A stretch of DNA of 64,000 nt from NCBI RefSeq assembly GCF_018919205.1, contig NZ_JAHLQN010000001.1, positions 496,001-560,000 of the forward strand, in the 5' to 3' direction. Numbering within the stretch: the stretch's first letter is position 1; every line of letters starts with the position of its first letter. This document shows, piece after piece, positions 16,076 to 24,431 of this stretch. Under the pieces are notes generated by a model that worked only from the letters and a program-made list of their open reading frames with translations, was not told the DNA's origin and did no database searches. Source of the stretch: Dysosmobacter acutus. Its GTDB lineage: Bacteria; Bacillota; Clostridia; Oscillospirales; Oscillospiraceae. The position numbers and the translations under genes were made by a program.

Positions 16076-18169
16076 TTAGTCCACTCCCTTGTAGAAAAGG
16101 CCCCGGGTAAAAAGGGCCGGCGGCTCGCCGGAGCGGCGGTAGGCCCGGAACACCTGGGCGCATTCCTCGGCGGATTCGGTGGTGAAGCGAAGCCGGGCGT
16201 AAGAAAGACCGATGTCCTTCCAGTCCTCCCGGTCCGCCAGCCAAAGCACACGGCTGTTTTGCAGCTCGCTTCGGCAGCCATAGGCGCAGAGGATGGGGAA
16301 GGACGCGTTGGTCCGGTCCCGGAGGGCGGCCGTGCCGTCGCAGGGGCAGCCGCCGTCATTTTGCACCAGGCAGTTCTCCATGATCTGGAGAGGCAGCCGG
16401 CCGTAGACCACCGCCTCCACGCTGAGAAATTTTTCAAGGTCCCGTATCTGTTCCCGGCGCAGTTCAAAGGAGACTGCGGCGGAGGAGAGGCCCCGCTGAT
16501 ACAAAAAGAGCAGGGAGCGGGAGTTGAAGACATTGAGTCCAAAGTCTCCGGCCAGAGTCATGCCGGACTCCCGGGCCAGGGGGAAGTGGCCCAGGTTGGA
16601 AAGGCCCAGTCCGGTAACGCCGCTGTCCCGGGCAGTGAGCAGCAGCGAGCGGAGCTCTGTTTCGTCCGCGTCCCGCCAGACCCGGGGAAACAGGGCATAA
16701 AACTCGGTTCTCCCCAAATAGGGGGCCAGGTCGAATTCGCCGATCCGCTCCAGGGGCAGGTAGATCCGGGCCGGGCCCTGGTCCACCAGCTCCTCGCTGA
16801 GCTGGCCGCCCCGGCTCAGCGAGCAGGTGAGGCGGGGCGGACCCTTGTGGTTCCAAAGGGCAGGAGGCAGGGGCTGGGGTTCCAGACTCCGCCGTTTGGG
16901 CGGGCGGACCCGTTCCGCGGTCAGCTCCTCCAGGGCCTGACGGCGCAGGGCGTTGATGGACGCGGCGCTTAAGGAGAGGCCCTCGTCCACCACGGCGGTG
17001 GCCCCGGTGCAGTGGAAGGCGGTGCCGCCAGTCTTTTTCAGCCGCTCCTCCACCTCGCCGGCGGTGACGGCGCGGCTGCGGGCGGCCTCGGGCACCGGCC
17101 CTGTGACGGAAACAATGTGATCGCGGTCATCGGTGGCGGTGAGCACCACCGGTACGCCCACGCCCACCCGGCAGAAAAAGGAGACGCCCACGGTGCGCAG
17201 CGTGCCGCTTTCATAGGCGGAGCGGACCTGGGCAAAGAGCTCCCGGGGCTCCCGGGCGTCCTCGGGGCGGGTGCCGAACATATCGGCGCCCCGTTTGCCC
17301 CGGTAGTACCAGTCCGTGAAGCCGCTGCGGGAAAAGGCGTCGGAGAGCTGTTGGGCCTCCTTGTCCGTGGGAGTGCGGCGCTCCCGGAGGAGCCGGGCGT
17401 AGATGGACGTGACCACCGCCACATACTCCGGACGCTTCATCCGGCCCTCCAACTTAAGACATGCCACGCCCATCTGCCGCAGCTCCTCCAGGTGGTCGGC
17501 CATGGAGCTGTCCTTCAGGCTGAGAGGGTGGCCGGGCTTGGCCGGCCGTCCATCACGCTCCAGCCGGTAGGGCAGGCGGCAGGGCTGGGCACAGGTGCCC
17601 CGGTTGCCGCTGCGGCCGCCCAAAAAGGCGCTCATGGAGCACTGGCCGCTGTAGCTCATGCAGAGGGCGCCGTGGGCAAAGACCTCGATCTCGGCGCCGC
17701 TGGCGCGAATGATGCGGGCAATGTCCTCACCGCTCAGCTCCCGGGCCACCACCACACGGGTGCAGCCCATGCGGGAGGCCTCCAATGCGCCGCCGGAGGT
17801 GAAAATACTCATCTGGGTGCTGGCGTGGAGGGGCAGGTCCGGTAGCGTCTGGCGCAGCAACTCAAAAAGACCCCAGTCCTGTACCAGCACCGCGTCCACG
17901 CCGGCCTGGGAGGCCATGCGGGCGGTCTGAAGGGCCTGGAGCAGCTCCCGGTCCGTGAGCAGGGTGTTCAGCGTCAGGTAGACCTTGACGCCCAACAGAT
18001 GGCAGTAGGACAGGGCCTGAAGGAAGTCCTCTTCGGAGAAATTTTTGGCGCCCCGGCGGGCATTAAAGCTGCCCACGCCCAAGTAAACGGCGTCGGCGCC
18101 GCACTGGACGGCGGCGCGCAGCGCCTCCGGAGAGCCGGCGGGGGAGAGGAGCTCGGGCCTACCGGTCAT
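16076..18169 (-). CDS. Peptidase U32 family protein (RlhA-like), with DUF3656-like C-terminus
   Basis: A 697-residue protein. Its N-terminal ~400 residues are the U32 family (ELLSPAGSPEALRAAVQCGADAVYLG, then HGALCMSYSGQCSMSAFLGGRSGNRGTCAQPCRLPY with clustered Cys). The LKDSSMADHL and LKIEGRM-type motif LKLEGRMKRPEYVA follow. The C-terminal ~290 residues resemble the DUF3656 extension. E. coli RlhA (YdcP), with this core, hydroxylates C2501 of 23S rRNA. Older annotations call the family collagenase-like, but the rRNA role fits this long form better. It overlaps zapA by 11 bases, so the two are coupled. Confidence 0.88.
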   Translation of the reverse strand: MTGRPELLSPAGSPEALRAAVQCGADAVYLGVGSFNARRGAKNFSEEDFLQALSYCHLLGVKVYLTLNTLLTDRELLQALQTARMASQAGVDAVLVQDWGLFELLRQTLPDLPLHASTQMSIFTSGGALEASRMGCTRVVVARELSGEDIARIIRASGAEIEVFAHGALCMSYSGQCSMSAFLGGRSGNRGTCAQPCRLPYRLERDGRPAKPGHPLSLKDSSMADHLEELRQMGVACLKLEGRMKRPEYVAVVTSIYARLLRERRTPTDKEAQQLSDAFSRSGFTDWYYRGKRGADMFGTRPEDAREPRELFAQVRSAYESGTLRTVGVSFFCRVGVGVPVVLTATDDRDHIVSVTGPVPEAARSRAVTAGEVEERLKKTGGTAFHCTGATAVVDEGLSLSAASINALRRQALEELTAERVRPPKRRSLEPQPLPPALWNHKGPPRLTCSLSRGGQLSEELVDQGPARIYLPLERIGEFDLAPYLGRTEFYALFPRVWRDADETELRSLLLTARDSGVTGLGLSNLGHFPLARESGMTLAGDFGLNVFNSRSLLFLYQRGLSSAAVSFELRREQIRDLEKFLSVEAVVYGRLPLQIMENCLVQNDGGCPCDGTAALRDRTNASFPILCAYGCRSELQNSRVLWLADREDWKDIGLSYARLRFTTESAEECAQVFRAYRRSGEPPALFTRGLFYKGVD

Positions 18170-18485
18170 GCTTGTTCCCGTTCTGGAGACGGAAGATCTC
18201 CCGCTTGAGTTCAGACGCCTCGGCCTTGGCCCGGCCCGCCTCCTCCACGTATTCCTTCAGCTGCCGGCGGAGGTTCTCCGCGTCCTCCTGCGCCTTGAAA
18301 AGCTCGTCTGTGATGTTGGCGGCGGTAAGCACAGCCGCGTCGGTGCGGCCCACATGGGCGCCCTTGAGCACCTCCGTCATCTTGGCGTCCACATAGCTGC
18401 CCACCCGCTGCATGTAAGAGGGCGCCTCCTGGGCGACAAAGTTGTATTCCTCGCCGCAGATATTGACGACAACATGGTTTTCCAT
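18159..18485 (-). CDS. zapA: Cell-division protein ZapA
   Basis: A 108-residue ZapA homologue, which crosslinks FtsZ filaments at midcell. The N-terminal domain is typical (VVNICGEEYNFVAQEAPSYMQRVGSYVDAKM). A conserved TAANITDELFKAQ and a long C-terminal coiled coil from residue 60 follow. It starts at an ATG with AAGGGAGGC upstream. A promoter is at 18648-18675 on the minus strand. Confidence 0.93.
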   Translation of the reverse strand: MENHVVVNICGEEYNFVAQEAPSYMQRVGSYVDAKMTEVLKGAHVGRTDAAVLTAANITDELFKAQEDAENLRRQLKEYVEEAGRAKAEASELKREIFRLQNGNKHDR

Positions 18486-18647
18486 CCGAATTGCCTCCCT
18501 TTCTCTTTTGTAACCTCAGGCGGACCAGCCTGTGCCGGAGCGCCGCTTTATAGATATGCCAATTTATCTTGCAACAGTCCCATGGAGCTGTTATGCCGCA
18601 GGCGCCCGTCGCCGCTGCGGCACATTGGTAAAATGCAGTATACGGCT

Positions 18648-18675
18648 ATTATACCATAAAAACGGGTCTGGTAAA
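18648..18675 (-). promoter_or_regulatory. Promoter of zapA
   Basis: TTTACC (18670-18675), a 16-base spacer and TATAAT (18648-18653) on the minus strand, with TGG before the -10 (extended -10). The leader to the zapA start is about 150 bases; I see no recognised RNA element in it. The 317-base gap 18486-18802 holds this and the divergent dnaD promoter. Confidence 0.65.
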
Positions 18676-18723
18676 GAGAATTTGTCCAATTTGCCGGAAG
18701 AGCCGCTTCCAGAAAAGTTGCTG

Positions 18724-18752
18724 TTGTCCTGGAGGGAGATTTCGTGTAGAAT
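18724..18752 (+). promoter_or_regulatory. Probable promoter of dnaD-dnaI
   Basis: TTGTCC (18724-18729), a 17-base spacer and TAGAAT (18747-18752), about 45 bases before the dnaD start. The hexamers are moderate matches. Confidence 0.5.
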
Positions 18753-18802
18753 AGGAAAGAAATCTGGTGGAGAACCAGAGCACAAGAGAAAGGAGGCGGC
18801 GT

Positions 18803-19714
18803 ATGGCAAGCTGCCTGCTGCCTGTGGACGGGGACGAGAGCGTCCTGGTGTCCGGGCCCGTGCTGCGCCGCCTCATCGGAAGCGGCAGCGGCGACGCGGC
18901 CCTTTTATATCTCTGCCTGCTGCGCCGCCGAGGCGAAATCTCCATGGAGCAGGCCGGCCGGGAGCTGAAGTGGGACCGGATGCGGCTGCAGACCGCTGAG
19001 GACGAGCTCCGGGCCATGAACCTGCTTGGGGCGGGAGAGCAGCGGGAGGCAGCGCCCAGCCCGCCGCCCGCCTACGAGCGGGAGGACGTGCTGAACTGCC
19101 TTGAGCACAGCGAGGAGTTCCGCTGCCTGACGGCGGAGGTGGAGCGGAAGTTAGGGAAGAAGCTGTCCACCCCGGACCTGAGCATTCTTTTGGGACTGTA
19201 TGACTATTTGGGGCTGCCGGCGGACGTGATCTACCTGATAGTGTGCCACTGTATGGAGCGGAGCGCCGCGCGCTATGGGCCGGGGCGGCGTCCCTCGCTG
19301 CGCCGGATTGAGCAGGAGGGCTATGCCTGGGCGGCCCGGGGCGTGGACACCCAGGAGCGGGCGGCGGCCTATCTCAAGCAGTACGCCGTCCGCCAGGGCA
19401 TGCTGCCCCGGTACATGGAGGCGCTGCAATTGGGGGACCGGCCCCCGGCTCCCTCGGAGGAGAAATACCTCACCGCCTGGGCCGACATGGGTTTTTCCCC
19501 CGAGGCGGTGGCGCTGGCCTACGACAGGACCATGCTGCGCTGCCACAAGCTGAAGATGAACTACTTGGACGGCATTTTGAAAAAGTGGGACGAGAAGGGG
19601 CTTCACACGGTGGATGAGATTCAGTCCGGCGACGGACGGCGCCCCGCCCCCGTGCCGGCCGCCGCCCAGGGAAGCCGCCAGAGCGCGGCGGAGCTGAAAA
19701 AGTATTTGAAGTGA
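18803..19714 (+). CDS. dnaD: DnaD-domain replication initiation protein
   Basis: A 303-residue protein with an N-terminal winged-helix-like part (residues 10-80) and a DnaD-type domain. The region EREDVLNCLEHSEEFRCLTAEVERKLGKKLSTPDLSILLGLYDYLGLPADVI, at about 85-150, is characteristic of DnaB_2/DnaD domains. The end of the protein repeats the fold (AWADMGFSPEAVALAYDRTML...KMNYLDGILKKW). DnaD remodels DNA and helps load the helicase during initiation and restart. The ATG at 18803 has AGGAGG six bases upstream. It is 16 bases before a DnaI-like ATPase, which matches the primosome role. Confidence 0.88.
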   Translation: MASCLLPVDGDESVLVSGPVLRRLIGSGSGDAALLYLCLLRRRGEISMEQAGRELKWDRMRLQTAEDELRAMNLLGAGEQREAAPSPPPAYEREDVLNCLEHSEEFRCLTAEVERKLGKKLSTPDLSILLGLYDYLGLPADVIYLIVCHCMERSAARYGPGRRPSLRRIEQEGYAWAARGVDTQERAAAYLKQYAVRQGMLPRYMEALQLGDRPPAPSEEKYLTAWADMGFSPEAVALAYDRTMLRCHKLKMNYLDGILKKWDEKGLHTVDEIQSGDGRRPAPVPAAAQGSRQSAAELKKYLK

Positions 19715-19730
19715 TGGAGGAGGACGCTCT

Positions 19731-20714
19731 GTGGCAGTGGATGGAAAAGTGATGCGCCGGGCGCTGGGCCGCTATGAGGCGGACAAGCAGCGGCGCACCG
19801 ACGAGTTTGCCGCCCGCCGGGCGGCGGTCTATGCCCGGATTCCGGAGATATCGGCCATTGACCGGGAGCTGGCCGGAACCATGCGCCAGATCATCGCCCA
19901 GGCGCTGCGCCAGGGCCAGGACCCGTCGGAGGCCATCGGCCGGATCCGGGACCAGAACCTGGGCCTTCAGGAGGAGAAGCGGCGCCTGCTCATGAGCCGG
20001 GGCTACGCCGCGGACTTTTTGGATGAGACGCCGGAGTGTCCCCTGTGCGGCGACAGCGGCTACCGGGACGGCCGGATGTGCCGGTGTCTGCGGCGCTACT
20101 ACGCAGAGGAACAGATGAAGGAGCTGTCCCGGCTGCTGGACCTGGGCAGCCAGAGCTTCGACACCTTCTCTCTGGACTGGTACGACCAGAACGTCTGGCC
20201 GGAGATGGGGCGTTCGCCCCGGTCCCACATGGAGACCGTATACGAGTCCTGCGTCCACTACGCCCGCAGCTTTGGAAAAAAGAGCGCCAATTTGCTGATG
20301 ACCGGCGCGCCGGGCCTGGGGAAGACCTTCCTCTCCGCCTGCATTGCCCGGGAGGTCAGCGGCCGGGGCTTTTCCGTGGTCTATGACACCGCGAACAGCA
20401 TCTTTTCTCAGTTTGAAGACCAGAAATTCGGCCGGGAGGGGGACGGGGAGGTCCGCCGGGTGCTGAACTGCGACCTGCTGATTTTAGATGACCTGGGCAC
20501 GGAGATGACCACCTCCTTTATCCAGAGCGCCCTGTACCAGATTGTGAACACCAGGCTGATGACCGACAAGTCCACCATCCTCAACACCAACCTGACCCCG
20601 GACGAGCTTCGGCGGCGCTATACGTCCCAGATCGCCTCCCGAATCGAGGGGGAGTACGAGGTGCTGGTGTTTTTCGGAGACGACATCCGGAAACTGAAAC
20701 GGGAGCGGCAGTGA
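19731..20714 (+). CDS. dnaI: Helicase-loader ATPase (DnaC/DnaI-like)
   Basis: A 327-residue AAA+ ATPase. The N-terminal ~100 residues are helical. A zinc-binding cluster CPLCGDSGYRDGRMCRCL at about 102-120 precedes the AAA+ core: Walker A GAPGLGKTFL, Walker B DLLILDDLGTE, sensor-type LNTNLTPDELRRRY and IASRIEGEY. This is the architecture of DnaI/DnaC loaders that place the replicative helicase at origins or forks. It starts at GTG (19731) with GGAGGAGG upstream. The stop codon lies in the loop of its own terminator hairpin. Confidence 0.9.
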   Translation: MAVDGKVMRRALGRYEADKQRRTDEFAARRAAVYARIPEISAIDRELAGTMRQIIAQALRQGQDPSEAIGRIRDQNLGLQEEKRRLLMSRGYAADFLDETPECPLCGDSGYRDGRMCRCLRRYYAEEQMKELSRLLDLGSQSFDTFSLDWYDQNVWPEMGRSPRSHMETVYESCVHYARSFGKKSANLLMTGAPGLGKTFLSACIAREVSGRGFSVVYDTANSIFSQFEDQKFGREGDGEVRRVLNCDLLILDDLGTEMTTSFIQSALYQIVNTRLMTDKSTILNTNLTPDELRRRYTSQIASRIEGEYEVLVFFGDDIRKLKRERQ

Positions 20715-20730
20715 GCCGCTCCCGTTTTTT
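20700..20730 (+). terminator. Terminator after the helicase loader
   Basis: Stem CGGGAGCGGC / GCCGCTCCCG (20700-20709 with 20715-20724) followed by TTTTTT. The five-base loop AGTGA contains the TGA stop of the gene, so terminator and coding end overlap. On the other strand it could also end the aminotransferase transcript. Confidence 0.85.
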
Positions 20731-20734
20731 ATAG

Positions 20735-21934
20735 TTAACCCTGACGGGCCTGAAGCAGGTCCCGAATCACCTGGCTCAGGATCTGAATGCCCCGCTCGAT
20801 CTTCTCGTCGGTGCAGTTGGAGTAGTTCAGCCGCATGGTGGCCACGCCCCGGTCCTTCTCATAGAAGGGGTCGCCGGCCGTGACCAGCACGCCCCGCTTC
20901 ACCGCCTCGTTTTGCACCTCCACGGCGGAGAGGCCGTCGGGCATGGTGGCCCAGATGAACATGCCGCCCTTCGGTTTGGTGTAGCGCACGCCCTCGGGCA
21001 TGTAGCGGGCAATGCAGTCCATCATCACGTCCGCCTGATGCTGGTAGAGGTTCTTGATCCTGGCCATGTGGGCGTCCAGGTCGTTGTCCTCCAGATACTG
21101 GGCCAGCACCATCTGGCAGAAGATGTTGGTGTGCAGGTCCATGACCTGCTTGTAGCCCAGGAGTTTTTCCATCAGCGCTCTGTTGGGGCAGGCGATCCAG
21201 CCGATGCGCATGCCCGGGGACACGGTCTTGGAGAAGGTGCCCAACATGCAGCACTGTTCGCCTAAGTACCGGCCGAAGGATTCGCCGCCCTCGCCCCGGA
21301 AGCGCAGCTCGCCGTAGGGGTTGTCCTCCACCATCAGCATGTTGGTGGAGGCGACCAGGGCGGCCACCCGCTCCCGGACCTCCTTGGAGTAGGTGAGTCC
21401 CGTGGGGTTCTGGAAGTTGGGAATGGCGTAGAAGAATTTGGGGGAGTGGCTCTTGAGCAGCTCCTCCAGCTCATCGCAGTCAGCGCCGCTGTCGGTCAGT
21501 CCCACGGTGAGGATTTCAGGGTCGTACAGGTGGAAGGTCTGCAGGGCCGCCAGATAGCTGGGCCGCTCCACCAGCACCTCGTCGCCGGGGTCCACCAACA
21601 CCGCGCTGAGCATATCCAGCGCCTGCTGAGAGCCGTTGGTAATCAGGATGTCGTCGGCGCTGAGGGTCACGCCGAAGCGGGCGTAACGCTTGGCGATGAA
21701 GCTGCGCAGAGGCCCGTAGCCGGCGGTGGAGCTGTACTGAAGGGCCTGGACGCCGTTTTGCTGAAGCACTTTGTTGACCGCCGCCTCAATGTCCTCCACC
21801 GGGAAGGAGATGGGGTTGGGAAGCCCGCCGCCGAAGGAGATCAGGTCCGGTGCCGTGGCGGCCTTGAGCATGGCGTCCACAAACTCGCCCTGAAAATCGG
21901 GCTTTGACATTCTCTTTGAAATCTGAATCTGCAT
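20735..21934 (-). CDS. PLP-dependent class I/II aminotransferase (2-aminoadipate type)
   Basis: A 399-residue fold-type I aminotransferase. The substrate-binding start is DLISFGGGLPNPISFP. TNGSQQALDM near residue 100 holds the cofactor phosphate region, NFQNPTGLTYS is near 180, and LGTFSKTVSPGMRIGW near 240 carries the PLP lysine. This matches the MocR/LysN-like aminotransferases without a helix-turn-helix domain, which act on 2-aminoadipate, aromatic or branched-chain amino acids; specificity is unknown. The ATG at 21934 has AAAGGAGT upstream; the next ATG upstream is inside a palindromic leader. Confidence 0.88.
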   Translation of the reverse strand: MQIQISKRMSKPDFQGEFVDAMLKAATAPDLISFGGGLPNPISFPVEDIEAAVNKVLQQNGVQALQYSSTAGYGPLRSFIAKRYARFGVTLSADDILITNGSQQALDMLSAVLVDPGDEVLVERPSYLAALQTFHLYDPEILTVGLTDSGADCDELEELLKSHSPKFFYAIPNFQNPTGLTYSKEVRERVAALVASTNMLMVEDNPYGELRFRGEGGESFGRYLGEQCCMLGTFSKTVSPGMRIGWIACPNRALMEKLLGYKQVMDLHTNIFCQMVLAQYLEDNDLDAHMARIKNLYQHQADVMMDCIARYMPEGVRYTKPKGGMFIWATMPDGLSAVEVQNEAVKRGVLVTAGDPFYEKDRGVATMRLNYSNCTDEKIERGIQILSQVIRDLLQARQG

Positions 21935-21956
21935 AGCTGCACTCCTTTGTCTCTTA

Positions 21957-21980
21957 TGTGGGCCGGCGCGCCGGCCCACA
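21957..21980. repeat. 24-bp perfect palindrome in the aminotransferase leader
   Basis: Half-site TGTGGGCCGGCG followed immediately by its exact reverse complement. It lies 13 bases before the ribosome site and downstream of a TATAAT (22004-22009, minus strand). In RNA it would form a very stable hairpin close to the start. It could be an operator, an mRNA stabiliser or a translation switch. Confidence 0.7.
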
Positions 21981-22151
21981 GGAATAAATCAGTTATTTAA
22001 ATCATTATAGTACGAAACCGCCGGGAAGAAAAGGGGAATTTTCCCAAGGGAGGGGGAGGCCCGCCGGGAAAGGACCCAGGACTCCGCACGGGACCGGGGA
22101 GACGGAGCGGCGCTGCCCGTGGATGACCGGCAATCGCGGCTTGGCAAATAT

Positions 22152-22178
22152 GCCCCGGAGCCAACCCAACTCCGGGGC
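22152..22178 (-). terminator. Possible terminator after the DUF2461 gene
   Basis: Stem GCCCCGGAG / CTCCGGGGC (22152-22160 with 22170-22178) lies 10 bases past the stop. The following minus-strand bases are only ATATTTG, so termination would be weak. Confidence 0.45.
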
Positions 22179-22188
22179 TTGTCCCGTC

Positions 22189-22869
22189 CTATGTCTCCCG
22201 GGGATCAGGATCGCCCTCCAGCGTCACAAAGTAGCCGTAGTAGGGGATCAGGAAGTCATAGCCCCGGATCAGCCGGTCTAACAGCTGCCGGTGAAAGAGC
22301 TCCTCCGACAGCGCTTCGTTGTGGCTGATGGAGAAATTTTTCTTCCGGTACCAGGGCGCAAGCAGCGCTGAAGGCGCCTGGGCCTTGGGCTTTTTGTACT
22401 CCTCGCCCTCTATCTGGAACTCGCTCTGGCGGCTCAGCGAACGGGTCAGCTTCTCCATGGGCGCCGGGTTGGCATCCATCCGGGCGCGGAGCTTCATCAT
22501 AGTCACCGGCTGGGCCGAGTAATAGCCCAGGCCGTAGCCCCAGCTCTCCGGCCCCAATTCAAACCAGAAGCAGGGCTGCACGCTCCACGCGCCGCCGGGG
22601 CGCTCCACGGAAAACCACAGGTGGTCCTTGTAGGGGCCGCGGCCAAAGAGGCGGCGGGCGTCCCGATAGATGCGGGAGACCCGGCAGATCAGGCCGTAGT
22701 CCGGGCACTTTTCCGAAAGGTGGGCATAGACCTCATCCGCCAGATAGCGCATGGGTGTGTAGAAGTGGTCCAGATAGGTCTGCTTGTTGGCCTCGAACCA
22801 CGGTTTTTCATTGTTGAAGCGGATTCCCCACATGAAATCCACTGTTGCGTCGTCAAATCCCTGAAACAT
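22189..22869 (-). CDS. DUF2461 family protein
   Basis: A 226-residue protein matching the DUF2461 family of unknown function. Typical features are an N-terminal NNEKPWFEANKQTY, SRIYRDARRLFGRGPYKDHLWFSV in the middle and an aromatic-rich GGAWSVQPCFWFEL segment. The family is cytoplasmic and widely distributed; no biochemical role is assigned with confidence. The ATG at 22869 has AAGGAGTAG upstream. It is separated from both neighbours and probably has its own transcript. Confidence 0.8.
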   Translation of the reverse strand: MFQGFDDATVDFMWGIRFNNEKPWFEANKQTYLDHFYTPMRYLADEVYAHLSEKCPDYGLICRVSRIYRDARRLFGRGPYKDHLWFSVERPGGAWSVQPCFWFELGPESWGYGLGYYSAQPVTMMKLRARMDANPAPMEKLTRSLSRQSEFQIEGEEYKKPKAQAPSALLAPWYRKKNFSISHNEALSEELFHRQLLDRLIRGYDFLIPYYGYFVTLEGDPDPRET

Positions 22870-22975
22870 ATCCTACTCCTTGTCGTCCTGTTTGGATCGT
22901 GCCGGTTTCGGTCATACCATACTCCGCAAATTTCCATATGCTTCCGCCCCGGCGTCCTGCCAAAGAAGGATTGCC

Positions 22976-23893
22976 CTACCGCCTGGACCGGAGTGCGCGC
23001 AGCTGGGTCTGAAACTCCTGGGGCAGGGGACAGCTCAGTTCCACAAGCTCCCCGGTGCGGGGGTGTATGAACCGCAGCCCCACGGCGTGGAGGCACTGGC
23101 CCTGAAGGCCCGGCACCGCCTTTTTGGCCCCGTAGACCGTGTCGCCAAGGATCGGGTGGCCGATATAGGCCATGTGCACCCGGATCTGATGGGTGCGTCC
23201 GGTCTCGAGACGGCAGCGGACATAGGTGCAGCCCGGATAGCGCTCGATGACCTCCCAGTGGGTGAGCGCCTCCTTGCCGCCGCTGACCACGGCCATCTTT
23301 TTGCGGTCGGCTTTGTGGCGGCCGATGGGCGCGTCCACCGTGCCCCGGTCCTCCTTCAGACTGCCGGTCACCAGGCACTCGTAGGTCCGGGCCAGGGTGT
23401 GGTCCTGAAGCTGGGCCGAGAGGGACAGGTGAGCCGCGTCGTTTTTGGCCGCGATGATGAGCCCCGAGGTGTCCCGGTCGATGCGGTGGACGATGCCGGG
23501 GCGCAGCACGCCGCCGATGCCGGAGAGGCTTCCGGCGCAGTGGTGAAGCAGCGCGTTGACCAGCGTGCCGTCGCTGTGGCCCGGTGCCGGGTGCACCACC
23601 AGCCCCTTGGGCTTGTTCACCACGATCACGTCGGCGTCCTCGTAGACCACGTCCAGGGGAATGTCCTGGGCTTTTACATCCAGCGCCTCCGGCTCCGGAA
23701 GGTCCGCCTCCACCACCTCGCCGCCTGCAAGGCGCAGATTTTTGGCCGCGGCCTTCCCGCCGCAGAGCACCCGGCCCTCTTCCAGCAGCCGTGCGGCGGC
23801 GGAGCGGCTCAGCCCCTCCGCCGAGGCGGCCAGAAAGGCGTCAATTCGGCTTCCCGCGGCCTCCGGAGGGACCTCAAACGTGATCCTTGCCAT
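22976..23893 (-). CDS. rluD: RluD-type 23S rRNA pseudouridine synthase
   Basis: A 305-residue RluA/RluD-family pseudouridine synthase. An N-terminal S4 RNA-binding domain (SRIDAFLAA...SRSAAARLLEEGRVL) covers about residues 13-60. The catalytic domain contains VVHPAPGHSDGTLVNALLHH and the motif HRIDRDTSGL with the catalytic Asp. LVTG and GRTHQIRVHM follow. The ATG at 23893 lies within the end of lspA (20-base overlap) and has AGGAGCGG upstream. The lspA-rluD pair is a standard Firmicutes arrangement. Confidence 0.93.
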   Translation of the reverse strand: MARITFEVPPEAAGSRIDAFLAASAEGLSRSAAARLLEEGRVLCGGKAAAKNLRLAGGEVVEADLPEPEALDVKAQDIPLDVVYEDADVIVVNKPKGLVVHPAPGHSDGTLVNALLHHCAGSLSGIGGVLRPGIVHRIDRDTSGLIIAAKNDAAHLSLSAQLQDHTLARTYECLVTGSLKEDRGTVDAPIGRHKADRKKMAVVSGGKEALTHWEVIERYPGCTYVRCRLETGRTHQIRVHMAYIGHPILGDTVYGAKKAVPGLQGQCLHAVGLRFIHPRTGELVELSCPLPQEFQTQLRALRSRR

Positions 23894-24365
23894 GGGGCCG
23901 CTCCTGCTTGTCGTGTGTCTCATAGAACCAAAGATAATAGATTGCCGCTAAGATGGCTCCCGTGACCACGCAGATGTCCGCCACGTTGAACACGGGATAG
24001 TGTATGAACTGAAAGTTGAACATGTCCACCACATATCCAAGCCGTATCCGGTCGATGATATTGCCAAGGCCTCCGGAGACGATCAGGGCGCAGGCGGTCA
24101 GCCCCAGGGGGTGGCGGACAATCCGCCGCACCGCGAAATAAGCCACCGCCGCCACAATGGCGCTGGTCACTACCACAAGCAGCCACCGCATGCCGGAAAA
24201 GCTGGACCAGGCGGCGCCGTAGTTGTGGACCAGCCGCAGTTCCACAAAGCCGGGGATCAGGGGCTGACTTCCACCTAAAATCAAATTGACGCTGACATAG
24301 TGCTTGACCCATTGGTCCGCGGCCAGCGCCGCTGCGGCCAGGGCAATATAGAGCAAAGACTGCAT
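23874..24365 (-). CDS. lspA: Lipoprotein signal peptidase LspA
   Basis: A 163-residue, four-helix inner-membrane aspartyl peptidase that removes the signal peptide of prolipoproteins after diacylglycerol addition. The conserved GLGNIIDRI and VFNVADICV each supply one catalytic Asp. The first helix LYIALAAAALAADQWVKHY is typical. I chose the ATG at 24365, nine bases after GAGAGGAA; an ATG 18 bases upstream lies within that ribosome site. Confidence 0.94.
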   Translation of the reverse strand: MQSLLYIALAAAALAADQWVKHYVSVNLILGGSQPLIPGFVELRLVHNYGAAWSSFSGMRWLLVVVTSAIVAAVAYFAVRRIVRHPLGLTACALIVSGGLGNIIDRIRLGYVVDMFNFQFIHYPVFNVADICVVTGAILAAIYYLWFYETHDKQERPHGKDHV

Positions 24366-24431
24366 AGATACGGTTCCTCTCATTGGTTTAAAGGCGCGCT
24401 TACAGCGCCCTGCGGCAGGCCGGCCGTCCGC

